Source of the DNA: UBA6168 sp041163745
GTDB taxonomy: Bacteria; Bacteroidota; Bacteroidia; Chitinophagales; Saprospiraceae
Reading direction: 5' to 3'
Length of the DNA stretch: 64,000 bases
Assembly (NCBI GenBank): GCA_041163745.1
Contig: JBEAQU010000016.1
Location: 23,275 to 87,274, forward strand
Positions 27,313-36,343 of this stretch are shown here, in pieces. The position numbers were made by a program, and so were the translations under genes. Position 1 is the first letter of the stretch, and every line of letters begins with the position of its first letter. The notes below the pieces were generated by a model. It did not search any database. It saw only the letters and a program-made list of their open reading frames with translations, and was not told where the DNA came from.

Positions 27313-30300
27313 TCATGCCACCTCCAGGACGGCATCCCCTTGTTCCACCATTGTTTTTTCCTGCAGGAACACTTGGGTCACTGTCCCGGCGATGGGAGCG
27401 GTGACGGTCGTTTCCATTTTCATGGCTTCGATGGTGAACAAGGCCTGGTTGATGGTGACCACATCGCCGGGTGCCACCAGGATCTGTCCGAGGTTACCTT
27501 GCAGTGGCGCCGCCACTTCTCCGGGATTTTCCGCTTTCTTGTTGCGGACCACCTGCGACTGTACGCGGCTGTCGCGCACGGTGATGGAACGGGTGGTGCC
27601 ATTGTAACGGAAGAAAATGACGCGGTTGCCGGCGTTGTCCGGTTCGGTCATGTTGAGATAAGTGACCAGGAGGGTTTTGCCTTCCGCGATTTCTATCAGC
27701 ACCTCCTCGTTCGTCTGGAGGCCGTAATAAAAGATGGCGGTCGGCAGCCTGCTGACATCCCCGTATTCCTGGCGGTGTGTATGGAAGGATTCGAACACCT
27801 TGGGGTAGAGCAGATAGGATAGAAAATCCTGCATGCCATTGTGCTGACCGAACCTTTCCTGGAAAAGGGGGAAGGCCGTGTCGAAATCGATGGGTTCGAG
27901 ATGGGCGTTCGCCGGGCCTTCCAGCGGCTTTTCCCCTTTCAGGACCACTTGGGCGAAGGCTTCGGGAAAGCCGCCCGGTACTTGCCCCAGTTCTCCGCGT
28001 AGCAAGGCCTTGACACTTTCCGGAAAGGCGAGCTGTCGGCCGCGGGTGAAGACATCGGCCGGCCGCAGGTCATTGGCCGTGAGGAAGAGGGCAAGGTCCC
28101 CGACCACTTTGGAGCTGGGGGTCACTTTCACGATATCGCCGAGCAGGAAGTTGGCATCCCGGTAGTTTTCCTTGATGCGGTCGAACTTATGCTCCAAACC
28201 GAGCGAACGGGCCTGCGGGCGCAGGTTGGTATATTGGCCGCCTGGAATTTCATGTTCGTAAACCTCGGCGGTACCGGCCCGCAGTTCGCTTTCGAAGGGG
28301 AAATACAAAGTCCGTACGGCTTCCCAGTAGTTGGAAAATGCGTTCAGGGATTTCAGGTCGATCGGGTTTTCACGAGGATGGCCTTGCAGGGCGGCGACCA
28401 GGGAGTTGAAATTCGGCTGGGAGGTCAGGCCGGACATGCTGGCGATGGCTACGTCCACCACGTCCACCCCCGCTTCGATGGCCTGGAGGTAGGAGGCGGC
28501 TTGGATGCCCGGTGTGTCATGGGTGTGAAGATGGATCGGAATGGAGATGTGTTCCCGTAGGGTGGAGACCAACAGGGAGGCGGCGGCCGGTTTCAGCAGG
28601 CCGGCCATATCCTTGATGGCCAATATATGCGCACCCTCGTCCTCGAGTCTGCGGGCCATGTCCACATAATATCCGAGGTGGTATTTGGGCCTTTCCGGGT
28701 CGAGGATGTCCCCCGTATAGCAGATGCAGGCCTCTGCGAGGGAGGAAGTGGCCTCGCGGACGGTCCGGATGCTGTTGCGCATGGCGTCCACATTGTTGAG
28801 GCTGTCGAAAATACGGAACAGGTCGATGCCTTTTTCCGCTGCGACCTCGATGAACCGGTGGACAAGGTTGTCGGGATAGGCGGTATATCCGACGGCGTTG
28901 GTGCCCCGCAGCAACATCTGCAAAAGGGTGTTTGGCAAGGCCTCCCGTAATCTCTCCAACCGCTGCCAGGGACATTCCCGCAGGAATCGCATCGCTACGT
29001 CGAACGTCGCACCCCCCCAGACCTCCATGCTGAAGATTTGGTCGCCATGCAGCCGGGCGTATTGTTCCGCCACCTGCAGCATGTCGAATGTCCGCATCCG
29101 GGTGGCCAGCAGGGATTGGTGGGCATCCCGGAAGGTGGTGTCGGTGAAGTGGATCCGTTTTTCCGCCCGCAGCCAGGCGGCGAATCGATCGGGCCCCCAT
29201 TCTGCCAGCCGTTGCTTGGTGCCCGGCAGGAAAGGATGCTCCTGGGGGGCGGCCGGCAGGGCCTTCTTTACGGAGAAAGTCTCATAAGGCACCGCGGTCG
29301 TCACCGACGCCACCTGGCGGGAACCTGGCAACACAGGCCGCCGGAACTGCGGCCGCTCCCGCCCTTCCAGCTTGCCTTTCGGAATGTCAGGGTTGCCATT
29401 GACGATGACATCGGCCAAAAAACGAAGCAACTTGGTGCCACGGTCCTGTCGGACCGGCATCTCCAGCAGTTCCGGATGTTCCGATATGAAATTGACCGTC
29501 GCCGCTCCCGCTCTGAATCCGGGGTGTTGGATCAGGTTCTCCAAAAACCCGATGTTGGTTTCGACTCCCCGGATACGGAATTCCAGCAAGGCGCGGTATA
29601 GTCTTTCCGCAGCCCCGGTGAATGTCCGTCCCCAGGCGGTCACCTTCACCAGGAGACTGTCGAAATAGGGGGATATCTGAGACCCTGCATAGGCATTCCC
29701 CCCGTCCAGGCGGATACCGAACCCGGCCGGACTGCGGTAGGCGATGATGGTGCCGTAGTCGGGTTGGAACTGCCGGGCAGGCCGTTCCGTGGTCACCCGG
29801 CACTGGATGGCGTATCCCTGGCAGGTGATGTCCTCCTGCTGTCCGATTCGCAAGGCCGGGTCATCCAGGCGATATCCTTGTGCGATCAGGATCTGGGACC
29901 GTACCAGGTCGATGCCGGTCACTTCCTCGGTGACAGTATGTTCCACCTGTATCCGGGGATTCACCTCGATGAAATAGGCTGATTCCGCCGCATCCACCAA
30001 AAATTCGACGGTTCCGGCATTGTTGTAGCCGACCGCCTCGGCAATCTGGAGGGCATGTCGGTACAGCCGTTGGCGCGTCTCGTCCGAAAGACGGATGGAA
30101 GGAGCTATTTCCACCACTTTCTGAAACCTCCGTTGTATGGAACAGTCCCGCTCGAACAGGTGTACGATGTTGCCGTGGTTGTCTCCCAGTATCTGGACCT
30201 CAATGTGCTTGGGGGCTTCGATGAACTTTTCCAGGAAGATGGTTTCGTCTCCGAACGCATTCAGGGCTTCCTTGGCCGCCTCCGGATAGTTCCGTCGCAG

Positions 30301-30849
30301 TTCCTCCTCGGTGCGGCATACCCGCATACCCCGCCCCCCGCCGCCGGCCGCCGCTTTCAGAATGACCGGATATCCTATTCTGCCGGCCCATTCCGACACC
30401 GCCTCCCCGGAGCTGAAATCCGCACTGCCAGGTATCATGGGCACCCCGGCACCGGCCGCCACCGCCTTTGCACGGATCTTGTCACCCAATGCTTCCATGA
30501 CCTCCGGATCGGGGCCGATGAAGACAATACCCGCCGCCGCGCATCGACGGGCGAACTCCACGTTCTCCGAAAGGAAACCGTATCCGGGGTGGATGGCATC
30601 CACTCCATGCCGGGCCGCTACCTTGAGGATGGCGTCGATATCCAGGTAAGGTTTCAGCGGGTCGTTGTCCGCCCCTACCTGATAGGCTTCATCCGCCTTG
30701 AGACGATGAAGCGAATAACGGTCTTCATATGTATAGATGGCAACCGTGCGGATACCCAGCTCCGTGGCGGCACGGAAGATACGGATGGCGATTTCACCCC
30801 GGTTGGCCACCAGGATTTTTCGGAACGGAAGGTCGGGATTTCGATGCAT
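27313..30849 (-). CDS. pyc: Pyruvate carboxylase
   Basis: A 1178-residue single-chain biotin enzyme that makes oxaloacetate from pyruvate, bicarbonate and ATP. Domains in order are biotin carboxylase (residues about 10-460; KILVANRGEIAIRIFRAA, AAGGGGRGMR, EVNPRIQVEHTVTEE), carboxyltransferase (about 535-830; FTDTTFRDAHQSLLATRMRT), the PYC/OADA domain, and the biotinyl domain ending with EAMKMET. The biotin Lys is about residue 1144. The ATG at 30849 gives MHRNPDLPFRKILVANRGE, the normal distance to the first motif; upstream codons extend the frame but look non-coding. It replenishes the TCA cycle. Confidence 0.96.
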   Translation of the reverse strand: MHRNPDLPFRKILVANRGEIAIRIFRAATELGIRTVAIYTYEDRYSLHRLKADEAYQVGADNDPLKPYLDIDAILKVAARHGVDAIHPGYGFLSENVEFARRCAAAGIVFIGPDPEVMEALGDKIRAKAVAAGAGVPMIPGSADFSSGEAVSEWAGRIGYPVILKAAAGGGGRGMRVCRTEEELRRNYPEAAKEALNAFGDETIFLEKFIEAPKHIEVQILGDNHGNIVHLFERDCSIQRRFQKVVEIAPSIRLSDETRQRLYRHALQIAEAVGYNNAGTVEFLVDAAESAYFIEVNPRIQVEHTVTEEVTGIDLVRSQILIAQGYRLDDPALRIGQQEDITCQGYAIQCRVTTERPARQFQPDYGTIIAYRSPAGFGIRLDGGNAYAGSQISPYFDSLLVKVTAWGRTFTGAAERLYRALLEFRIRGVETNIGFLENLIQHPGFRAGAATVNFISEHPELLEMPVRQDRGTKLLRFLADVIVNGNPDIPKGKLEGRERPQFRRPVLPGSRQVASVTTAVPYETFSVKKALPAAPQEHPFLPGTKQRLAEWGPDRFAAWLRAEKRIHFTDTTFRDAHQSLLATRMRTFDMLQVAEQYARLHGDQIFSMEVWGGATFDVAMRFLRECPWQRLERLREALPNTLLQMLLRGTNAVGYTAYPDNLVHRFIEVAAEKGIDLFRIFDSLNNVDAMRNSIRTVREATSSLAEACICYTGDILDPERPKYHLGYYVDMARRLEDEGAHILAIKDMAGLLKPAAASLLVSTLREHISIPIHLHTHDTPGIQAASYLQAIEAGVDVVDVAIASMSGLTSQPNFNSLVAALQGHPRENPIDLKSLNAFSNYWEAVRTLYFPFESELRAGTAEVYEHEIPGGQYTNLRPQARSLGLEHKFDRIKENYRDANFLLGDIVKVTPSSKVVGDLALFLTANDLRPADVFTRGRQLAFPESVKALLRGELGQVPGGFPEAFAQVVLKGEKPLEGPANAHLEPIDFDTAFPLFQERFGQHNGMQDFLSYLLYPKVFESFHTHRQEYGDVSRLPTAIFYYGLQTNEEVLIEIAEGKTLLVTYLNMTEPDNAGNRVIFFRYNGTTRSITVRDSRVQSQVVRNKKAENPGEVAAPLQGNLGQILVAPGDVVTINQALFTIEAMKMETTVTAPIAGTVTQVFLQEKTMVEQGDAVLEVA

Positions 30850-31117
30850 GCTGGATGAAATGTTTCGACAGGCGACCGGCGTGTGGTGCCCCCTGCTGTA
30901 GATGGACGATAAATTTGGCGGGCTGTTGATTGTAACGGCGGGTTGGCTGCAGTGTTCCGCTCCGGTGTGTCGCTCCTGGCCATTCGCCGGGTGACCGGTC
31001 ATTTCCACCCGTCATGATCCTTCCCGTGCAGCGGCCGGCTGGAACGAAGGGGAAAATACCGTCATCTCGGGCGAAGCTTCTTTTGCCCTGTATGCGGAAG
31101 AAGCATTCCTTTGTAGC

Positions 31118-31125
31118 TATATTTG
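31118..31125 (+). promoter_or_regulatory. Candidate -7 element for the small lipoprotein gene
   Basis: TATATTTG matches TAnnTTTG. The start codon is about 200 nt downstream. No matching -33 was found. Confidence 0.4.
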
Positions 31126-31128
31126 CAG

Positions 31129-31159
31129 CAAATTTATCGGATGCGTTGAAATAACCAAG
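31129..31159 (-). promoter_or_regulatory. Candidate promoter for pyc
   Basis: On the minus strand TAAATTTG (31129-31136) is preceded by CTTG (31156-31159) with a 19-nt spacer, close to the Bacteroidota consensus. It almost abuts the plus-strand element. Confidence 0.45.
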
Positions 31160-31322
31160 GAATACGGTCGTTACATGATTTAAATCATCTTGTGTGCTGG
31201 CTGCCGACCAACAGTCCCTGCCTGCCGCACAGCCCCGTAAACCTGGTCCCGCCTCCGAACTTTCAACTGCCGCCGGTTGTTCTCCAGGATGCTGAACCAA
31301 AACTAATACAATCCGTCAAACG

Positions 31323-31445
31323 ATGAAAAAGAACTTGTTGAAACACCTCCTTCTCCTGCTGGTCCTCACGGCTGTCGCAGGCAGCTTCACCGCCTGCAAC
31401 AAAGGCTACGGTTGCCCGACGAACTTCAAGGTTTCCACGAACTGA
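31323..31445 (+). CDS. 40-residue lipoprotein with a 16-residue mature peptide
   Basis: The ATG at 31323 opens MKKNLLKHLLLLLVLTAVAG followed by SFTAC, a clean lipobox. Only CNKGYGCPTNFKVSTN remains after processing. The stop codon overlaps the stem of an intrinsic terminator (31444-31473), which supports a real short transcript. The next gene is ytxJ, 227 bp on. Tiny lipoproteins with a GYGCP-like tail occur in related bacteria to my knowledge, but no function is assigned. The two Cys in the mature peptide (one lipidated) and the redox protein next door make a link to thiol chemistry possible but unproven. Confidence 0.7.
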   Translation: MKKNLLKHLLLLLVLTAVAGSFTACNKGYGCPTNFKVSTN

Positions 31446-31473
31446 ACCTGTCTTCCGCAGGTTCGAATTTTTT
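31444..31473 (+). terminator. Intrinsic terminator at the end of the 40-residue lipoprotein gene
   Basis: GAACCTG (31444-31450) pairs with CAGGTTC (31458-31464) over a 7-nt loop, followed by GAA and six T. Confidence 0.75.
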
Positions 31474-31672
31474 AAGCGCCTGACCGGACCCACGTGATCC
31501 GGGGTTCTTCGTCCGCTGCGCCGACCGGTCGCACTGAAGCATGCGCACTCCTCCGGGGAACGGGCAGTACGCCTCGTTCGACAAATCCCGGTCCTCGCAA
31601 GCCGTCAGAGGCGGCCTGCTTCGCTCCCAATCCGGGAAGCGGCTGCCGGAACAGCTTCCAACAACCATCCCT

Positions 31673-32029
31673 ATGAATTGGATAACCCTCGACAGCCTCG
31701 CAGGCCTGGAGGATTTGGTCGCCCGGTCCCGAAAGAACTGTTGTCTCATCTTCAAGCACTCCACCCGCTGCAGCATCAGTTCACTGGCTAAGATGCGGCT
31801 GGAATCCGGTTGGGACTTTTCCGAGAATGAGTTGTTACCGTACTACCTGGACCTGATAACCTTCCGGGCATTGTCAGATGAAATCGCACAACGGTTCCAT
31901 GTATACCATGAATCGCCGCAGATTTTGTTGATCCGGAACGGAGCTTGCATTTTGGATTCCTCCCACTTGGATATCCGGGTGGACGAAATCAGGGAGATGG
32001 TCCGGGAGGCGGATTCGTCCGACGTCTGA
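31673..32029 (+). CDS. ytxJ: Bacillithiol-system redox protein YtxJ
   Basis: A 118-residue thioredoxin-fold protein of the YtxJ (DUF2847) family, a monothiol bacilliredoxin-like protein linked to bacillithiol. The active-site region IFKHSTRCSISSLA near residues 26-39 keeps the Cys; the usual Pro after it is Ser here. SPQILLIRNG near residues 83-92 is the cis-Pro strand. The ATG at 31673 (MNWITLDSLAGLEDLV) gives the usual length. It implies that this organism makes bacillithiol or a related low-molecular-weight thiol. Confidence 0.88.
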   Translation: MNWITLDSLAGLEDLVARSRKNCCLIFKHSTRCSISSLAKMRLESGWDFSENELLPYYLDLITFRALSDEIAQRFHVYHESPQILLIRNGACILDSSHLDIRVDEIREMVREADSSDV

Positions 32030-32042
32030 ATACACCGTCCGC

Positions 32043-32804
32043 TCAGGTCCGAAGATAGGACGCACCGTTGATGTCAACCACCGCGCCGGTCAGGAAGGCG
32101 GATTCTCCGCTTGCCAGGAACAGGATCAGCGAGGCCACTTCCTCCGCGGTGGCGACACGGTGCAGCGGGCTTTGTGCCCGGATATCATCTCCCATCGGTC
32201 CTTCCAGTATGGCTTTTGTCATGTCGGTTTCCACAAATCCCGGTGCCACCACCTTGACGTAGATCCCATGCGGGGCCAGCTCCTGTGCGAGCGACTGGCT
32301 CATGGCGTTCAGTCCTGCCTTGCTGGCGCCGTAGGCCGTATAACCAGGTTCCCCGCGGAAGGCACCCCGGGAAGATACGTTCACCATATGGCCACCGGAT
32401 CCCTGACGGATCATCTGGCGGGCGACCAGGAAACAAAGGTTTCCGGCCGCTATTAGATTGACAGCCATTGTATGCTGCCAGGCTTCCTGCCATTCTCCGA
32501 ATGTGGAGGACCGGACCGGGTGGGGCAGGTAGATGCCGGCGTTGTTCACCAGCACGTCTATACGCCCGAAATGACTGGCCATCGCCTCCACCAGCTGTTC
32601 CGCTGCGGAGGGATCGGTCAGGTCGGCACGGATGGCCAGGTGGTCGCTGCCTGGTAATGTCCGCATCGCTTGTCTGGCCGATTCGGTATCCTGCCGGTAA
32701 TTCAGGCAGACCTTTGCGCCCGCCGCGGCGAAGGCCTTGGCTGTCGCCAGACCGATGCCGCGGGTGCCGCCGCTTATCAGCACATTTTTTTCCGTGAAAT
32801 CCAT
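32043..32804 (-). CDS. SDR-family oxidoreductase, FabG-like
   Basis: A 253-residue short-chain dehydrogenase/reductase. It has the NAD(P) motif ISGGTRGIGLATAKAF at residues 10-25, NNAGIYLP, and the catalytic Ser/Tyr/Lys set (VSSRGAFRGEPGYTAYGASKAG). GFVETDMT and the C-terminal GESAFLTGAVVDINGASYL block are typical of 3-oxoacyl-ACP reductase-like enzymes. The substrate is unknown; no fatty-acid genes lie next to it. Confidence 0.9.
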   Translation of the reverse strand: MDFTEKNVLISGGTRGIGLATAKAFAAAGAKVCLNYRQDTESARQAMRTLPGSDHLAIRADLTDPSAAEQLVEAMASHFGRIDVLVNNAGIYLPHPVRSSTFGEWQEAWQHTMAVNLIAAGNLCFLVARQMIRQGSGGHMVNVSSRGAFRGEPGYTAYGASKAGLNAMSQSLAQELAPHGIYVKVVAPGFVETDMTKAILEGPMGDDIRAQSPLHRVATAEEVASLILFLASGESAFLTGAVVDINGASYLRT

Positions 32805-32845
32805 ATTTCCTGCGCTTTAGGTCCCAACGGGTGACCGGCCCCCGG

Positions 32846-35530
32846 CTATGTTTTGTTGACCCAGAAGCTCTGTCGGATATCCGCACCATGAATCCGGACC
32901 AGGTACTGGCCGCTCGGGAAGGCGGCCATGTCCAGGCTAGCACGCAGGTACCCGGGGCCTGCTAGAAAAATCCTGTTCCGAAGCAACCTTCCGGCAGCGT
33001 CGTATAAGCTCAGGGTGGTTTCCGAGGTGTTAGCTTGCAGCCATTGCAGTTCCAGGACATCCGTGACCGGGTTGGGCCAGTATTGTACGGTAGCGGCGTC
33101 GGTGACCGTGGTATCCGGCACATAGTCCGGGAACAGTTGCGAGGTGGGCACGACGGACCGTTCCAGCCGGTCCGAACTCCAGCTCAACCGCAGGGAAGCC
33201 AAGGCCACACTTTCGAAAAAGTCAATTCTGATAGGATATTTGACCCCGCCCAACAGGTAAATCGATGCTTCGTGTTCGCGGTTCGGGTCGGTATACCAGA
33301 CGTCGATCAGCTTCTTGTCGTCCACGTACAGCCGGACCCCTTCATCGGCATAGACATGGAAGTCCAGCCGTTCGTCGAAGAACGGTTGGATGGCTCCTTC
33401 CCAGCGGACCAGCCAGTTGTCGTGTCCGAAGAGTTGGTTGTCCGGCGACTGGTAAACCCAATCGAAACTGATAAGGGAATCGATGCGGGTGAGCAGGGGC
33501 TGTTCCTTCTCGAAGTCGTAATAGGCGCTGCTGGTCCGGTCGTAATAGGTGCCGCGCAGTCCTTCTCCCTGGCCGTTGGGTCTTGCCGGCCGGTAGGCGG
33601 AACGGAAGGTCAGTCCTTGGTCCGTGGGCGCCTCGAACCGGAAGGGTTCGGCCGAGCCGTCGACCCAACGGTCGAACAGATAGAGCGAATCGGTGGTTTG
33701 GTGGGATTTCGGGGCACGAATTTCATGGTATACCCCAACCACACTCAAAATCGTATCCGGGGTACTATATCGGTGGTTGTCAACATACACCGGGAAGCCG
33801 GGCGGTTCGGAGTGGAGCCGAATTTCGGTCAGCTCCGGCATCACGTCCCGTGTGATGGAACTGGACAGGCCGTGTTGGTCCGTTACGGTCAGGTAGATGC
33901 GGTACCAGACAGTGGGTGCCACCTCCGTGATCTGCGGGATGGAGAAATAGGTTTCCCAGCCGTCCTGTACAGGTCCGAAGGCCGGATGGGAGTGGCTGTC
34001 GTGATGGAAATCGACGCGCCAGCGGGCGGTATGTGCCGGCAGGGGGCCGTCCTCCGGATCGGTGGCGACGGCGGTCAGCTGCAGGATGTCTCCTGCTCGG
34101 TAGTGCGCACCGGCCGCCGGACTGATGATCTGCGGCACCGGTCGTTGGTTGCTGGTGATGCGCAGGAGGACGGCATGGCTGGTATCGGCGCCAAGGCTGT
34201 TCTCGACGATGCAACGGAGCAGGCTGCCGCTGTCCGCCAGGACCGGGTTCTCGAATACGAACGACGGCCCGTCGGCGCCGGGGATGTCCTGCCCGTCCCG
34301 TTGCCAACGGTAGGTCAGGGGCGCTTCTCCGAGCGCCGCCACCTGCAAAGGGACATCTTCCCCCACGGGGGTCAGCTCCATCCGCGGATGCAGAGAGATG
34401 AAGGGGGCGTCGCTGCCGGTGTAGAGGATCTGCCACAAGGACCCGCTGTTGGTCGCATAATCGGTACCGGTTCCCTTTCGGTCCAGCAGATAGAGCGATC
34501 CGTCCGGGGCGGTCAGGATCCCGACGGGTGTGTTCAGGTTGCTGGCAAACAGGGTGGCGTTCCCGGTTTGCGGGTCGATGGCCCACATCTTGCCCTTGCA
34601 ATGTTCCGTCAGAAAAAGTTGGCCATGGTATGTCGGCGGGAAAACAGGCTCCACCGGGTCATAGGTGGCGATGCCGACCGCGGCACATCCTTCGCTGTGG
34701 TCATAGGCATAGAGGGGGTCGCGGTAGTTGTCCGGTGGTGTCGCCCCGTCGAGAAATCCTTCGACGGACGGCCAGCCGAAGTTCGCACCCTTGGTGATTT
34801 CGTTCACTTCCTCGAACTTGTCGCTACCGACGTCGGTGGTGTATATCCTGCCGGTTCCCGGCTGAACGGTCATGGCGAACGGGTTGCGGTGTCCCATGGA
34901 CCAGATGGCCCGGTACTTCCCCTCGGCGATGTCATAGAACGGGTTGTCGGTCGGAATGCCGCCGTCCGGTTGGATCCGGAGAATTTTGCCCAACAGGGAA
35001 GAGAGACTTTGTGCGTTGCTGGCGTTCGTACCGTCCCCCGCAGCGATGTAGAGGAGACCGTCCGCACCGAACGACATGGCACCGGCATTGTGGTAAGGGC
35101 CGCTCAGCTCGTCGAGGTCGAGCAAAGTGACCATGCTGCCCGGTATGCCGAAATCACCGGCCACGGTAATCCGCACGACACGGTTGTGTTTTTCTTCCGG
35201 GACGGTATAATACAGGTAGACGTAAGGCTGGCTGTCGAACTGCGGGTCGACGGCGATGCCGAGCAGGCCGCGTTCGCTGAAATTGTCCACTTCCAATTCG
35301 AAGAAAGGCTGTGGCTGAAGCACCCCGTCCTTGACCAGCAGGACCCGGCCGTATTTCTCGACCAACAGCAGCCGGCCGTCCGGCAGCAGGGCCATGCCGA
35401 CGGGATCCAGGCCGGTCGCCAGCTGGACGGCGGCGAAGCCGGCGGGAAGTTGGATGGTTTGTGCGCCGGACAGGCAAGGAGAGAGGCCGATCATTATGGC
35501 GGTCAACCAGGCTTGTTGGATGCGGGTCAT
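32846..35530 (-). CDS. Secreted PQQ-type sugar dehydrogenase with Ig/PKD-like, PA14 and T9SS sorting domains
   Basis: An 894-residue multidomain exported protein. A signal peptide (AWLTAIMIGLSPCLSGAQ) is followed by a glucose/sorbosone dehydrogenase beta-propeller (residues about 30-380; LLVEKYGRVLLVKDG, ERGLLGIAVDPQF, GPYHNAGAMSFGADGLLYIAAGDG, WSMGHRNPFAM). Next come an Ig-like segment (about 385-460), a PKD-like part (about 465-550), a PA14 domain (about 655-790; GLRGTYYDRT, ADEGVRLYVDDKKLIDVW) and a C-terminal sorting domain (about 810-894; YWPNPVTDVLEL ... LYDAAGRLL). It probably oxidises or binds sugars at the cell surface. Confidence 0.9.
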   Translation of the reverse strand: MTRIQQAWLTAIMIGLSPCLSGAQTIQLPAGFAAVQLATGLDPVGMALLPDGRLLLVEKYGRVLLVKDGVLQPQPFFELEVDNFSERGLLGIAVDPQFDSQPYVYLYYTVPEEKHNRVVRITVAGDFGIPGSMVTLLDLDELSGPYHNAGAMSFGADGLLYIAAGDGTNASNAQSLSSLLGKILRIQPDGGIPTDNPFYDIAEGKYRAIWSMGHRNPFAMTVQPGTGRIYTTDVGSDKFEEVNEITKGANFGWPSVEGFLDGATPPDNYRDPLYAYDHSEGCAAVGIATYDPVEPVFPPTYHGQLFLTEHCKGKMWAIDPQTGNATLFASNLNTPVGILTAPDGSLYLLDRKGTGTDYATNSGSLWQILYTGSDAPFISLHPRMELTPVGEDVPLQVAALGEAPLTYRWQRDGQDIPGADGPSFVFENPVLADSGSLLRCIVENSLGADTSHAVLLRITSNQRPVPQIISPAAGAHYRAGDILQLTAVATDPEDGPLPAHTARWRVDFHHDSHSHPAFGPVQDGWETYFSIPQITEVAPTVWYRIYLTVTDQHGLSSSITRDVMPELTEIRLHSEPPGFPVYVDNHRYSTPDTILSVVGVYHEIRAPKSHQTTDSLYLFDRWVDGSAEPFRFEAPTDQGLTFRSAYRPARPNGQGEGLRGTYYDRTSSAYYDFEKEQPLLTRIDSLISFDWVYQSPDNQLFGHDNWLVRWEGAIQPFFDERLDFHVYADEGVRLYVDDKKLIDVWYTDPNREHEASIYLLGGVKYPIRIDFFESVALASLRLSWSSDRLERSVVPTSQLFPDYVPDTTVTDAATVQYWPNPVTDVLELQWLQANTSETTLSLYDAAGRLLRNRIFLAGPGYLRASLDMAAFPSGQYLVRIHGADIRQSFWVNKT

Positions 35531-35661
35531 GTGCGCTTATTTTTTGGACAGGCGGTCGGTCATGATGCGGCGGCCACAGAATTCCAGCTGCGGCGGAGGT
35601 CCTGCCGGTCATGAACAGGTTTGGTAGGATACATCCGCTTGGGATGGTGACCGTTTGAAAT

Positions 35662-35669
35662 CAAAGGTA
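35662..35669 (-). promoter_or_regulatory. Candidate -7 element for the sugar dehydrogenase gene
   Basis: TACCTTTG on the minus strand matches TAnnTTTG, about 130 nt upstream of the start. The -33 is poorly conserved. Confidence 0.4.
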
Positions 35670-35713
35670 AGCACTTTGTGCTCCAATCGGAACCGGCCGG
35701 TGTGGTCGACGGT

Positions 35714-35770
35714 GATTTTTCCATCCGCTCGCCCCCGGAAGTACCGTTTCGGTCGGTCGGATGGAAAATC
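35714..35770. repeat. 13-bp inverted repeat upstream of the sugar dehydrogenase promoter
   Basis: GATTTTTCCATCCG (35714-35727) and CGGATGGAAAATC (35758-35770) are inverted copies with one extra T and a 30-nt spacer. It sits between the putative promoter and the terminator at 35771. Confidence 0.6.
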
Positions 35771-35803
35771 AAAACGGCGCTGTCTGTACGACGGCGCCGT
35801 TTT
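35771..35803. terminator. Bidirectional intrinsic terminator
   Basis: AAAACGGCGC (35771-35780) pairs with GCGCCGTTTT (35794-35803). Both strands get a U tract. It lies downstream of the minus-strand gene that ends at 35848. Confidence 0.75.
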
Positions 35804-35847
35804 GTCGGTTGTGGGTGGCGACCATGGCCGGCGAGGCATCCGGTGGG

Positions 35848-36249
35848 TCAGGCCGCTTCCCGCTGCTGGTAGTAAAAGTGGAAGAAGTTGGTCTTTAATT
35901 CCCCGAATATCTTGCGGAAGCGGTCCATGCCGTCCCGGAGATCGTCATGGTCGTCCATTTCGTAGAGGTCGTAAGTGACCGGATGGTTGCGCGTGAATTC
36001 CGCCAATCTCTGTTCATTGCGACGGATATCGTGCAGTATGATGTCGATGACTTCCTTCTCCCGGATGAATTGGTTTTGGTATTGTTCGATCTGAGCGAAA
36101 AAGGCTACCGGTCCTTCCTGTTTGGCCAACCGTTCCAGGTACTGTTGGAATAGCAACAGTTCGCTGGCGGCGAATTTGAGTTCGTTCAGCCAATACTTGT
36201 TTTCGAAGTGGAGGTCGCTGGTGCGTAGGGATTTGGTCTGCGTTGCCAT
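35848..36249 (-). CDS. Hypothetical helical protein
   Basis: A 133-residue cytosolic protein without a signal peptide. It is almost entirely helical and highly charged (SELLLFQQYLERLAKQEG, IREKEVIDIILHDIRRNEQRL), with coiled-coil propensity and a C-terminal aromatic stretch (KTNFFHFYYQQREAA). No family was recognised. It is followed by a good terminator and preceded by a 94-bp gap from the fucosidase gene on the same strand. Confidence 0.65.
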   Translation of the reverse strand: MATQTKSLRTSDLHFENKYWLNELKFAASELLLFQQYLERLAKQEGPVAFFAQIEQYQNQFIREKEVIDIILHDIRRNEQRLAEFTRNHPVTYDLYEMDDHDDLRDGMDRFRKIFGELKTNFFHFYYQQREAA

Positions 36250-36343
36250 ATGGATAATGATTTGTTGAACCGCAAACTACGCCATTTCCTCCGCCGGCCG
36301 GCATGATCCGGGTCATGCCGGCGGTTGACAATAATCAACCGGA

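Larger units (their letters stand above)
30850..31322. other. Divergent control region between pyc and the 40-residue lipoprotein gene
   Basis: 473 bp without a supported gene. The centre (31110-31160) is AT-rich and holds overlapping divergent promoter elements, listed separately. Confidence 0.55.

Noticed and set aside
33035..35614. Long open frame on the plus strand (over 850 codons) opposite the sugar dehydrogenase gene
   Set aside because: It is the mirror of a GC-rich coding gene; no domains or signals are seen, whereas the minus-strand product has clear domains.
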